A stretch of 64,000 nt of DNA, taken from the NCBI RefSeq assembly GCF_001244995.1, contig NZ_LN869529.1, forward strand, positions 1,095,264 through 1,159,263, read 5' to 3'. The notes beneath the pieces are model-generated. The model had not been told where the DNA came from and made no database searches. It saw only the letters and a program-made list of their open reading frames with translations. Position numbers and translations under genes: made by a program. This document shows positions 1 to 8,020 of this stretch, piece by piece. This stretch comes from Intestinimonas massiliensis (ex Afouda et al. 2020) (GTDB taxonomy: Bacteria; Bacillota; Clostridia; Oscillospirales; Oscillospiraceae). Each line of letters opens with the position of its first letter. Within the stretch, counting starts at the first letter, position 1.

Positions 1-1284
1 AGCGTTGTTGCCGGTGCCGTTGGAACAGAGGTAGCCGTCATGGGCCGTCTTGAAACGGTAGTAGTCTCCGTTCTTCTCTACCGTGAAGACCCGTCCGCCA
101 TTGGCCGCCGCAGCTTTTCCGTCCGTGAGCTCAGCCGCGGCGCTGGTAATGGAGGGGCTTCCTGTGTTGTCATCCTGCCCGGCCAGCACGCCCTGGGAGG
201 AGTGGTTATACAGCACCACCTGATCGCCGGCAGCCGGGAGCGCGCCGCCGGGCGTCGGGATGTCTCCAGAAACCTTATAGAACGCCTGCGCAAAAAGGCC
301 CTCCTTGTCAGCCGCGATGGTTCCATAGGCACTCCAATTGCTCTTTTCCGCATACCACTCCAGGTACATGCCGCGTGCCGCATTTTTAATGTAGTAGCAG
401 TTCTCCGTCTCTGCCTCAGAGACCTCCCAGGCGGTATTTATATCATCGAGAGGCGTACTGGAGTAGCTTGCTCCCATAGACAGTTTCTTGCCATCAGCGG
501 TCGCAAAAGTATACGTGCCGTCCGCATTAACGCCCACCGTCCACACATCGGCCGCCGTAAAGCCGGAGAGCGTCCCCTCCGATATCGTCACGTCTGTGCC
601 CATGTTATAGTACCCGTTGTAGGTCGTGGAAAGCGACTTGCCATTGGCAGGGTTGTAAATCACTACCCTGGCACCATCGGTCAACGGGCCCTCAGGTTCA
701 GGATCGGGGTCGGGCGTGGGGTCCGGCTCACTGGAGCCTTCGTCCAGCTTATATAGGGTAAAGTCGGAGGGATATCCATCTGGATTGCCGGATACCGTTG
801 CACTCTTATATGCCCTGAATTTGTTCTCCGATCCCTTATTGCTGGCCAATATCACCGTGTCCTCGCCATGTCCAGCAAACTGGAAGGTCCCTGTTTCAGA
901 GCAGGTAACGCCCCAGCTATAGGCACCGGATTGGATGCCGTTATTATTTCCTCCCTTCGGAGCAATCGTGACTCCATTGCTGTCCGTCAGGGTCACCACA
1001 GAATCTCCTACCGTGATATCCCAGACCGTATTTGCAGCCGGATTCACCACTTGGTTGTCAGATGATGATGTAATGGCTTGGGCAGATACCCAAGTTCCAT
1101 CCAAAACACCTGGTCCATAATCCGTACCGACTGCCATTACATACTTGCCCGTTACCAATTCCTCCATGGAACTGATTCTTGTGTATGTGCTGTCGCCCGT
1201 TGCCCAAGCCACCGCCGGCAGCATGGTCACGACCATCACCGCAGTCAGCAGCAGTGCCAGCATGCGGCGTCTGAGTCTGTTCAT
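1..1284 (-). CDS. Secreted modular surface protein, 3' end beyond the window
   Basis: The frame is open from an ATG at 1284 to the window edge (428 codons), so the C-terminus is missing. The start has a strong upstream AGAGGAGG. The first 28 residues form a signal peptide: basic NRLRRRM, a hydrophobic core, then AVAWA. Next comes a module with SMEELVTGKYVMAV and APKGGNNNG, a Pro/Asp/Glu linker (PDPTPDPDPEPEG), and two repeats of a ricin/Ig-like kind. From memory, such modules occur in large exported clostridial proteins, often ahead of 5'-nucleotidase or other hydrolase domains; that is recall only, and no catalytic domain is visible here. The frame also stays open upstream to an in-frame ATG near 1425 with a weaker GGAACAGG site, so a cytoplasmic N-terminal extension is possible but less likely than the signal-peptide start. 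Confidence 0.8.
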   Translation of the reverse strand, partial: MNRLRRRMLALLLTAVMVVTMLPAVAWATGDSTYTRISSMEELVTGKYVMAVGTDYGPGVLDGTWVSAQAITSSSDNQVVNPAANTVWDITVGDSVVTLTDSNGVTIAPKGGNNNGIQSGAYSWGVTCSETGTFQFAGHGEDTVILASNKGSENKFRAYKSATVSGNPDGYPSDFTLYKLDEGSSEPDPTPDPDPEPEGPLTDGARVVIYNPANGKSLSTTYNGYYNMGTDVTISEGTLSGFTAADVWTVGVNADGTYTFATADGKKLSMGASYSSTPLDDINTAWEVSEAETENCYYIKNAARGMYLEWYAEKSNWSAYGTIAADKEGLFAQAFYKVSGDIPTPGGALPAAGDQVVLYNHSSQGVLAGQDDNTGSPSITSAAAELTDGKAAAANGGRVFTVEKNGDYYRFKTAHDGYLCSNGTGNNA

Positions 1285-1526
1285 AGTGATCCTCCTCTGA
1301 TTTTTCACAGTGATCCCTTCGGGGGTAATCCCAAAAAGAATATCCGGGGTTCTCACCTGCTCTAGCCCAGTACGCTTTGGCCCATCACTCCTCTGTTCAG
1401 TCAAATCGTCACTCATCTTCTGATCCATCCGTTCCTGTTCCTTTTAAACTGTTTCAAATTCAAGTTTTTATGTGCAGGTTCACCTCCAACTGTTACAATT
1501 TTACGAATTCAAATCCGTATAGATCT

Positions 1527-1555
1527 ATTGTAACGTTAATTCCGGTTACATTCAA
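1527..1555 (-). promoter_or_regulatory. Candidate promoter of the surface-protein gene
   Basis: On the minus strand there is TTGAAT, a 17-base spacer, then TACAAT. A second set (TTTACA, 17 bases, TACAAT) lies about 40 bases further upstream. Either would leave a leader of more than 200 nt before the ATG at 1284. Confidence 0.4.
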
Positions 1556-1920
1556 TGTACTATTGTAAAATTTACACATATTTCTGTAAATTGCCGGTCA
1601 AGTTTTCGGCAAATCGATCGCCTTCAGCCGTCTGCACATCGACCCTCGGCCTGTCTTTCCCCGTCCATGGTCACTTTCCCTTGAAAACAGCCGTTTTTAG
1701 AGGTAGATTGAAACAGGGTGGTGGCCATATGAAGCGGCGCTCATTGTTCTTGGCATCCTGCTGCTCCTTCCATTTCTCTTTATTTTTCTGGCCTATGGCT
1801 CCTTCCGTTACCGCTACTGTGATTTTCCCGTAGACGGCGTGCAGGCGGATATCGATCAAAAGCGCGCTGAGCTCTCCCACTTCTTTTTCCGGCCCCCTTC
1901 TGGAGAAACGTGTAGAGAGG
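1556..1920. other. Intergenic stretch with a possible decayed small membrane gene
   Basis: No intact gene is convincing between the surface-protein leader and the putP terminator. On the plus strand, ATG at 1729 opens only a 34-codon frame. The neighbouring frame (from about 1707) encodes a clear hydrophobic helix (ALIVLGILLLLPFLFIF) followed by a charged tail (QADIDQKRAELSH), but it has no start codon and runs into the putP terminator. One inserted base near 1733 would join the ATG to the helix, so this may be a frameshifted, truncated remnant. This is a guess from composition; no family is recognised. Confidence 0.2.
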
Positions 1921-1966
1921 AAAAAAGCCGTGCCGTGGATGAAATCCATCCACGGCACGGCTTTTT
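1921..1966 (-). terminator. Intrinsic terminator of putP
   Basis: A perfect 14-bp stem (1927-1940 with 1948-1961) is flanked by A6 and T5 tracts, so it can work in both directions. It follows the putP stop codon directly. Confidence 0.85.
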
Positions 1967-1979
1967 GCTCTCAGAATTA

Positions 1980-3521
1980 TCAGCGGACCGCCTTAACGGC
2001 ATCAAATTCATCACAAATGTCCTGCGCCGGAGAGGCGGTAGCCAGGGAGACCGCCACGATTGCCACACAAGCCACCAGGAAGGCGGGCAGCAGCTCGTAG
2101 ATATTCCAGGCCCCGCCGATGGGCCGCACCAGGTATTTCCACACAAAGACCATGACACCGCCCGTGATCATGCCAGCCAACGCGCCCCATTTATTGCTCC
2201 GCTTCCAAAACAGCGCAAAGAGCATTACCGGGCCAAAGGCGGCGCCGAACCCCGCCCAGGCAAAGGAGACGATGGTAAAGACCGAGCTGTTGGGGTCCCA
2301 GGCCAGCACGACACTGACCAGCGCAATCGCGATGACCGTTCCGCGGGCGACCAGCATGGAGGCTCTTTCGCTCATTTTGACATGGAAGAAGTCCTGAAGC
2401 AGGTCCTGCGACACGCTGGACGCCGCAGTCAGAAGCTGGGAGTCGGCCGTGGACATGGTACAAGCCAGGATACCTGCCAGCACCACCCCGGCTGTCAAGG
2501 CAAAGAACGCGCCGTGCCGGCTGAGCAGGTCAGCCAACTGAACGATCACAGTCTCCGACTCCGCGCTGGAGGAGAACACGGGAATCTTCCCGTTCAGGGA
2601 TACGCTGTAGCCGATAATGCCGATGAGAATGGCCACAAACATGGAGATAACCACCCAGACGGAGGCGATACGGCGGGATATCTTCAGCTTGTTTTCGTCC
2701 CGGATAGCCATAAAGCGCAGGAGGATATGGGGCATCCCAAAATAGCCCAAACCCCAGGCCAGAGTGGAGACAATGCTCAATGCACCGTAGGTCGCCGCCT
2801 CACCCGTTGCCATGTTGTGTCCCTGGGCCAGGTTCAGATAACCGGGCAGAGCGCTGGCATTCTGCATGACTACATCCCAGCCGCCCGCCTGCTGGATGCC
2901 GAAAAAGACGATGACCACCAGGGCGATTGACATGACGATGCTCTGGATCAGGTCTGTCGTCGATACCGCCAGAAACCCGCCCAGGACCGTGTAGCCGATG
3001 ATGACCACGGCGCCCACGATCATGGCCACATGGTAATCCACCCCAAAGAGGCTGTTGAAGAGGGTGCCCACCGCCTTAAAGCCGGAGGCCGTATAGGGGA
3101 TGAAGAAAATCAGAATGACCACCGCCGCAATGCACGAGAGCACATGGCGGTCGTCCCGGTAGCGGCGGGAGAAAAAGTCGGGAATGGTGATGGCCCCGGT
3201 GCGGACCGAATAGCAGCGCAGCCGTTTGGCCACGATCAGCCAGTTGAGATAGGTGCCGACCGCCAATCCGATGGCGGTCCACCCGGGTTCCGCGATGCCG
3301 CTGAGATACGCCAGCCCCGGCAGGCCCATGAGCAGCCAACTGCTCATATCCGACGCTTCTGCGCTCATGGCCGTAACGATGGGTCCCAGCTTCCGGCCGC
3401 CCAGATAGAACTCGTGCGATGATGAGCCGCTGCCCTGCCGGCTGAAGTAAAAGCCCACATAGATCATAAGGATCAGATAGATGATGATTGCCGCGATGAT
3501 ACAGAATTGTGCCGTAGTCAT
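1980..3521 (-). CDS. putP: Sodium/solute symporter, PutP-like (SSS family)
   Basis: This 513-aa integral membrane protein is the length expected of the Na+/proline symporter PutP. It has about 13 hydrophobic helices, an N-terminal helix followed by FYLGGRKLGP, and SAEASDMSSWLLMGLPG, which matches the conserved TM2 region of PutP-type sodium/solute symporters. It probably imports proline or a related compatible solute with Na+; the substrate cannot be fixed from sequence. I chose ATG 3521 because GGGGGGA lies seven bases upstream; a further in-frame start at 3539 has no ribosome site. A TetR gene lies upstream on the same strand, with a large palindrome between them, so the symporter is probably the regulator's target. 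A terminator follows the stop. Confidence 0.87.
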   Translation of the reverse strand: MTTAQFCIIAAIIIYLILMIYVGFYFSRQGSGSSSHEFYLGGRKLGPIVTAMSAEASDMSSWLLMGLPGLAYLSGIAEPGWTAIGLAVGTYLNWLIVAKRLRCYSVRTGAITIPDFFSRRYRDDRHVLSCIAAVVILIFFIPYTASGFKAVGTLFNSLFGVDYHVAMIVGAVVIIGYTVLGGFLAVSTTDLIQSIVMSIALVVIVFFGIQQAGGWDVVMQNASALPGYLNLAQGHNMATGEAATYGALSIVSTLAWGLGYFGMPHILLRFMAIRDENKLKISRRIASVWVVISMFVAILIGIIGYSVSLNGKIPVFSSSAESETVIVQLADLLSRHGAFFALTAGVVLAGILACTMSTADSQLLTAASSVSQDLLQDFFHVKMSERASMLVARGTVIAIALVSVVLAWDPNSSVFTIVSFAWAGFGAAFGPVMLFALFWKRSNKWGALAGMITGGVMVFVWKYLVRPIGGAWNIYELLPAFLVACVAIVAVSLATASPAQDICDEFDAVKAVR

Positions 3522-3625
3522 GGAAGTCCCCCCAAACAAACATTACCGCAGTCACACCACACCCAAAGCGCGAAATACGGCGAAACAAGAATGGACCTAT
3601 CATACCACGACCAAAAATAGACTGC

Positions 3626-3671
3626 AATGCAGAACAATGTATAGACTATAGTCTATACATTGTTCTGCATT
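3626..3671. promoter_or_regulatory. Perfect 46-bp palindrome, likely TetR operator
   Basis: The 23-base arms 3626-3648 and 3649-3671 are exact reverse complements with no loop. The core GTATAGACTATAGTCTATAC has the look of TetR-family operators. It sits between the tetR stop and putP, where the putP promoter must be. Neither side carries the T-tract right after the stem that a terminator would need. The role as operator is inferred. Confidence 0.6.
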
Positions 3672-3699
3672 CTTCTAAAAATCATTTGTTATTCTAAGA

Positions 3700-4314
3700 T
3701 TACAGTTCCATACTGTTTTTAGGTTTTCTATCAGGCAATAACCCGCTCAAAAAAGAGGGAAGCACCTGAGATGCATAATCCCGCAGGGAATATTCCCCGC
3801 CGCACAGGCACCAATCGTACATCAGCGCCCGCTCGCACAGGGCGTAGAGCTTGACCATATCATTGACGCTGCGCCGGGTGGACAGCTCCCCGGCGGCCTG
3901 CCCTCCGGAGATGATACGCCGCAGCAGGCGGTAATAGGTCCGCTGGTGATCCAGCAGGTGCTTCGCCCCGCTGGTCACCAGTTGAGTGGACAGCAGTCGG
4001 GCCAGCAGATCAATGGAGACGCTGTTTTCGATCATACCGAACAGCTCGCTGTTGAGAAAAAGGAGCTGTTCCATTGCGGTCATGCCGGGGTCCATGGTCT
4101 CCTGCAACGCCTCGTACTTCTCGTCAAACAGATCGCTCAGTGTACTCAGAAGCGCGTCCTTGCCGTCAAAATAGTGATAGAAGGAACCCTTGGAGGTCTG
4201 AGACTGGTCAATGATCTCTTCTACTGTGGTGTGCTCGTAGCCCTGCTCGTAAAAGAGCTGCCAGGCTGCGCTGACGATCCTGCCCCTGGTATTGCGGGCG
4301 TTTTTCTTGGCCAT
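3700..4314 (-). CDS. TetR/AcrR family transcriptional regulator
   Basis: This 204-aa protein has the TetR size and layout. An N-terminal helix-turn-helix (about residues 10-55) carries the family signature TTVEEIIDQSQTSKGSFYHY, followed by an all-helical ligand and dimer domain with no recognisable ligand motif. The ATG at 4314 has AAAGGAGG upstream; the in-frame start at 4368 lacks a site. It lies just upstream of the putP-like symporter on the same strand, separated by a perfect palindrome that could be its operator. It probably represses the symporter, and perhaps itself, until an effector binds. The effector is unknown. Confidence 0.87.
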   Translation of the reverse strand: MAKKNARNTRGRIVSAAWQLFYEQGYEHTTVEEIIDQSQTSKGSFYHYFDGKDALLSTLSDLFDEKYEALQETMDPGMTAMEQLLFLNSELFGMIENSVSIDLLARLLSTQLVTSGAKHLLDHQRTYYRLLRRIISGGQAAGELSTRRSVNDMVKLYALCERALMYDWCLCGGEYSLRDYASQVLPSFLSGLLPDRKPKNSMEL

Positions 4315-4443
4315 ACGTACATCCTCCTTTTTCTCCTTGATTATAGCGGTTTCGGTGACAAAGAGCAACCTTTCCGCCGTCCTGCGCGAAAAGGACCCGG
4401 CCCCCAGCCCAGTGCCATGAAGTTAAGATTTTTGCCGAACACG

Positions 4444-4478
4444 AAAAAGTACCCACCCTGTTTTGAATCGGGTGGGTA
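4444..4478 (-). terminator. Intrinsic terminator downstream of the DUF3795 gene
   Basis: Read on the minus strand, an ACCCACCC / GGGTGGGT stem is followed by CTTTTTC. It lies about 100 bases past the DUF3795 stop codon. Confidence 0.55.
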
Positions 4479-4577
4479 TTGGGGGCGCATGAATAAGCTG
4501 TGCGTTCTATATGATGCCACATTTCATATCATGTTTCGGAAAATTATGGGCAAACCTGTTCGAAAACTGGAATTTTG

Positions 4578-4991
4578 CTATTTCATTTTTTCTTGGCACT
4601 CGCTACATTCTCTGTCGTGCATAGAAACAATGCCACCGCATTTAGGACAAGTATATTTGGCTTTCTGCTGTTCCATAAAATGTTCTAAACCATGCGCTTG
4701 AACAAAGCGGCTATTTTCTATAAGACTTGCTTGATACAGTTTGTGATAGCTTTTTTCTAAGTTTTTAATCAGCTTACATGAATATTCGGCACATTCAAAA
4801 CAGTAGGACAGAGATTTTTCTTTGATACAGTCCTTTATTTTGCATTTGCGACAATGCTCTGGTTTTCCTTTATCGCTATTCAAGCAACCAGCGCAAGGTT
4901 TTTTATGGTAACAGTGCTTATAACAAACCTTGCAATTCATTCCGCATGGGGCGAACATACTTATATCTATTTTTTCTGTTGGCATTTTCAA
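4578..4991 (-). CDS. DUF3795-type cysteine-rich protein
   Basis: The protein is about 137 aa with the DUF3795 opening (FAPCGMNCKVC) and many CxxC pairs: CAGC, CRKC, CFEC, and a C-terminal zinc-ribbon pair CPKC...CSEC. It probably binds zinc or an Fe-S centre; no function is established for the family. I prefer TTG 4991 because AAAGGGG lies nine bases upstream; ATG 4985, two codons later, would leave too long a gap. The gene and its flanks are distinctly AT-rich with many AAA/TTT codons, unlike every neighbour, which suggests recent acquisition. It has its own terminator and no operon partner. The upstream 270 bases (to 5264) are AT-rich and hold no gene I can support. Confidence 0.75.
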   Translation of the reverse strand: MKMPTEKIDISMFAPCGMNCKVCYKHCYHKKPCAGCLNSDKGKPEHCRKCKIKDCIKEKSLSYCFECAEYSCKLIKNLEKSYHKLYQASLIENSRFVQAHGLEHFMEQQKAKYTCPKCGGIVSMHDRECSECQEKMK

Positions 4992-5264
4992 AGTTGCTCG
5001 CCCCTTTCTACAACTTCCGGGTTGTCTGTCTATCTTCTTGAACCACATTATATCATCGTTTCAACCGAAGCGAAAGGTAAAAGGAAAAATAGACTTTTCC
5101 TACAAATCGCTGTACTGTAAACTACATTTCGTCGACTTGTTGTGTTTTCTGGAATTTTCACCATTCCAGCGCATTTCAACGAATTTTTTATGTCTTCTGC
5201 GGACAAGTTGAGATTTTATAATGACATTGGCCCCCAGGCCGGGTCCTTCTGAAAATCGGTTCGA

Positions 5265-5732
5265 TCACTGCAGATCCTTGACCATGACCAGCTCGCCGAT
5301 CCCGGGCTTTACCGCATCGGGCAGCGAGCCCAGCAGCCAGTATCCCCGGCTCCGGTAAAACGCCTGAGCCCTCTGATTGAAGTCGCTGACCATCAGCGTG
5401 ACCCGCCGGGCGCCGGCCCGCAGGGCCATATCCTCCAAATGCTCCATGAGGAAGCTGCCCACACCCTGTCCCCGGAAGGTATCTCGGACACCGATCAAGC
5501 TCAGATAGGGGTACAGGCCGCAGAAGCCTGTCATCACCACCCGCATGGCGCCGGCCAGCTCGCCGTCCTCGCTTACGGCCAGGTACAGTTCGCCCTGCGC
5601 TACCGCCCGCCGCAGGCTCAACTCCAGGCGTCCCGGATCCTGAAAGTATCGCTCGTAAATGGCGCTGTTCCGAAAAACTGCCTCGCAATCCGCCGGGAGC
5701 TCCGACGACGCACGTTCCAGCCTCAAATGCAT
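5265..5732 (-). CDS. GNAT-family N-acetyltransferase
   Basis: This 155-aa protein has the GNAT fold signature: acetyl-CoA loop VRDTFRGQGVGSFLMEHLE and the later NQRAQAFYRSRGY helix typical of motif B. The substrate is not apparent. ATG 5732 has GGGAGGG seven bases upstream and overlaps the last ten bases of anmK, so the gene is translationally coupled as the third gene of murQ-anmK-GNAT. That position suggests a role in amino-sugar or muropeptide metabolism, but this is inference from context only. There is no clear terminator after it. Confidence 0.8.
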   Translation of the reverse strand: MHLRLERASSELPADCEAVFRNSAIYERYFQDPGRLELSLRRAVAQGELYLAVSEDGELAGAMRVVMTGFCGLYPYLSLIGVRDTFRGQGVGSFLMEHLEDMALRAGARRVTLMVSDFNQRAQAFYRSRGYWLLGSLPDAVKPGIGELVMVKDLQ

Positions 5733-6940
5733 GGCGCTTCCCTCCCCGCCGGCAGCGACAGCTTGCCCATGACCGCCGCTTCCCGGGCCCCTGTTACACT
5801 GGGAAGGGTGTTGGGTCTCTCGCGGACGCAGCAGTCTGCCAGAAGCGCAAAGGCCACGGCCTCCTTGGCGTCGCTGCTCCAGCCCAGATCCTCCTGGGTC
5901 CGCACCGCCACCCCGCGGGGGGCGAAGCGGCGCTTCAGAAAGCCCAGCAGCGTTTGATTGTAGCTGCCTCCCCCGCCGACAACAATCTCGCTGGCGTGAT
6001 ACCGCTGGTGCACATACCGCTCGTAGGCGTCCACAATAGACCAGGCCGTCAGGTCGGTGACCGTGGCCACCAGATCGGCGTCGGAAAGGGGATGGGTCCT
6101 CCGCCACTCCAGAATCCGGGCCGTGTACTGCTCTCCGAACAGCTCCCGTCCCGTGGTCTTGGGCAGCGGCCGGGTATAATAGGGCTCCTGCTGAAGCTGG
6201 GCGAGCAGCTCCGGGTCCACCCGTCCCCCTGCGCCCAGACGGCCACCCTCGTCAAAGGTCTGACGCCCTTCGGACAGGGCGGTCACCACCGCGTCGATGA
6301 TCATATTGCCCGGACCGGTATCGAAGGCATAGACCTCTTCCGGCTTTGCCGCCGCAGGCAGAACCGTCATATTTCCAATGCCGCCGATGTTCTGGAGCAG
6401 AATGGTCTCCTTCTCGCGGCGGTAGAGCAGGTATTCGGAAAAGGGCACCAGAGGGGCGCCCTGGCCCCCCACCGCCATGTCGGCCACCCGGAAATCCGAC
6501 ACGGTCGGGATTCCGGTCCGCGCCGCGATCACAGAGCCCTCCCCGATCTGCACCGTATAGCGGATGGGGTAGCCGTCCTTCCCGCAGGGGGACGGCTCAT
6601 GCCAGATCGTCTGGCCGTGGGAGCCAATCACGTCGATATCCTCCGGCCGCAGTCCGGCCTTCCGGATGGCCGACAGGGCGGACTGGGCGTAAAGCTCCCC
6701 CAGGAGGAAGTTCATATAGCCAACCTTGTCCACGGTGGCCGTCTCCGGGCGGAACAGGGCAAAAATCTGCTCCCGCACCGCCGGAGGATAGGGCTGGTTT
6801 TCAAAGGCCAGCAGCTTCACCTGCGGCTCTCCGGCGCTCCCGCCGATCTCCACTACAGCGGCGTCTACGCCGTCCACCGAAGTGCCGGACATCATGCCGA
6901 CCACCCGGCGGACCGGCTTTTTCTGGATCTCCCGCAGCAT
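5723..6940 (-). CDS. anmK: Anhydro-N-acetylmuramic acid kinase
   Basis: AnmK opens 1,6-anhydro-MurNAc and phosphorylates it to MurNAc-6-phosphate, the MurQ substrate. The 405-aa protein has the family marks: VGMMSGTSVDGVDAAVVE near the N-terminus (ATP site), SHGQTIWHEP, QNIGGIGNMTVLP and FDTGPGNMIIDAVV, and a C-terminal VVGGGGSYN nucleotide-binding loop. It is slightly longer than the usual 370-390 aa. ATG 6940 overlaps the murQ stop (TGATG), so the two are translationally coupled. Presence of anmK implies that lytic transglycosylases or imported anhydro-muropeptides supply anhydro-sugars, which is less usual in a Gram-positive organism. Confidence 0.93.
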   Translation of the reverse strand: MLREIQKKPVRRVVGMMSGTSVDGVDAAVVEIGGSAGEPQVKLLAFENQPYPPAVREQIFALFRPETATVDKVGYMNFLLGELYAQSALSAIRKAGLRPEDIDVIGSHGQTIWHEPSPCGKDGYPIRYTVQIGEGSVIAARTGIPTVSDFRVADMAVGGQGAPLVPFSEYLLYRREKETILLQNIGGIGNMTVLPAAAKPEEVYAFDTGPGNMIIDAVVTALSEGRQTFDEGGRLGAGGRVDPELLAQLQQEPYYTRPLPKTTGRELFGEQYTARILEWRRTHPLSDADLVATVTDLTAWSIVDAYERYVHQRYHASEIVVGGGGSYNQTLLGFLKRRFAPRGVAVRTQEDLGWSSDAKEAVAFALLADCCVRERPNTLPSVTGAREAAVMGKLSLPAGREAPCI

Positions 6941-7857
6941 CACCGTCTGCCCCCTTCCGCGGCCTGAATCGCCTGGGCCAGACGCCCGCCGCACTGCTCC
7001 AGCAGCGCACGGGCCGCCCCGGCGTCCAGGCCGCCTTTCAGCATCAGAATGGCCAGCTTTACATGCCCGCCGGCCTGCTCCAGATACCGGCCGGCCGTCT
7101 CGGGGGCCGCGCCGGTGGCGTGGATGATCAGACGGCGGGCCCGGTCCTCCAGCTTCTTGTTGCTGGCCTTCAGGTCCACCATCAGGTTGCCATAGACCTT
7201 GCCCAGCTTGATCATCGAGCAGGTGGTCAGCATATTGAGGACCATCTTCTGGGCGGTGCCCGATTTCATTCGGGTGGAGCCGGAAATGACCTCCGGCCCC
7301 ACCAGTGGAGCGATGGTCACATCGCAGAGTCCTTCCAGCCGGGAATGTGCGTTCGTGCACAGCCCGATGGTGACGCTTCCCCGCTCCTTTGCCCGGCCCA
7401 GCGCGGCCAGGACATAGGGCGCGCTTCCGCTGGCGGTGATCCCCACTACCGCGTCGGCGTTGCCCACCTCCAGGCGGTCCACCAGGGCGATCCCGTCGGC
7501 CTCGCTGTCCTCGCACCCCTCCACTGGGTGCCGCAGCGCCGTGTCGCCGCCTGCGATATAGCCCTGCACCAGATCCGGGTCCACTCCAAAGGTGGGCAGA
7601 CACTCCGACGCGTCCAGCACGCCCAGACGTCCGGAGGTCCCGGCCCCCAGATAGATGAGCCGCCCCCCCTTCTGAAAGCACTGATAAATCAAATCCACCG
7701 CCCGGGCGATCTGATGCCGCTCCGCGGCCACCGCCCCAGCCACCAGGGCGTCCTGACGGTTGATCAGGTCCACCATTTCCTCCGTCGAACACAGGTCGAT
7801 GTTCCGGGTATCCTCATTGATGCCCTCCGTCGTCAGCCCTGCCAGATAGTCATCCAT
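6940..7857 (-). CDS. murQ: N-acetylmuramic acid 6-phosphate etherase
   Basis: MurQ removes the lactyl ether from MurNAc-6-phosphate to give GlcNAc-6-phosphate and D-lactate in the cytosol. The 305-aa protein has an SIS domain with the family signature LGAGTSGRLGVLDASE, and a second motif, SGSTRMKSGTAQKMVLNM, together with the expected catalytic Glu region and C-terminal helical part. Length matches the family. It is the first gene of murQ-anmK-GNAT and is divergent from murR, with 163 bases between them. D-lactate and GlcNAc-6-P made here could feed the larBCE and nagB functions elsewhere in the window. Confidence 0.95.
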   Translation of the reverse strand: MDDYLAGLTTEGINEDTRNIDLCSTEEMVDLINRQDALVAGAVAAERHQIARAVDLIYQCFQKGGRLIYLGAGTSGRLGVLDASECLPTFGVDPDLVQGYIAGGDTALRHPVEGCEDSEADGIALVDRLEVGNADAVVGITASGSAPYVLAALGRAKERGSVTIGLCTNAHSRLEGLCDVTIAPLVGPEVISGSTRMKSGTAQKMVLNMLTTCSMIKLGKVYGNLMVDLKASNKKLEDRARRLIIHATGAAPETAGRYLEQAGGHVKLAILMLKGGLDAGAARALLEQCGGRLAQAIQAAEGGRR

Positions 7858-7940
7858 GCCACCACCTCCAACTCGTTCCCTCTCAGACTATCTTATCCAT
7901 TCGGCCCTGTCAATAATATTTCGCATTCTTTGGTGAATTT

Positions 7941-7956
7941 TTGAAATATAATTTTA
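7941..7956. promoter_or_regulatory. Candidate MurR operator upstream of murR
   Basis: TTGAAATATAATTTTA matches 14 of 16 bases of a second element at 8891-8906 in front of the next operon. It lies just upstream of the murR -35 box in the murQ/murR divergent region. Shared control by MurR is inferred. Confidence 0.5.
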
Positions 7957-7963
7957 AAATATA

Positions 7964-7992
7964 TGGACTTATGCCCTTAACTTTGCTATACT
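7964..7992 (+). promoter_or_regulatory. Promoter of murR
   Basis: TGGACT, 17-base spacer, then TATACT preceded by TGC (extended -10). It ends 28 bases before the murR start. Confidence 0.6.
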
Positions 7993-8020
7993 GAATAAAA
8001 AGCACGGGAGAGTTATTGCT

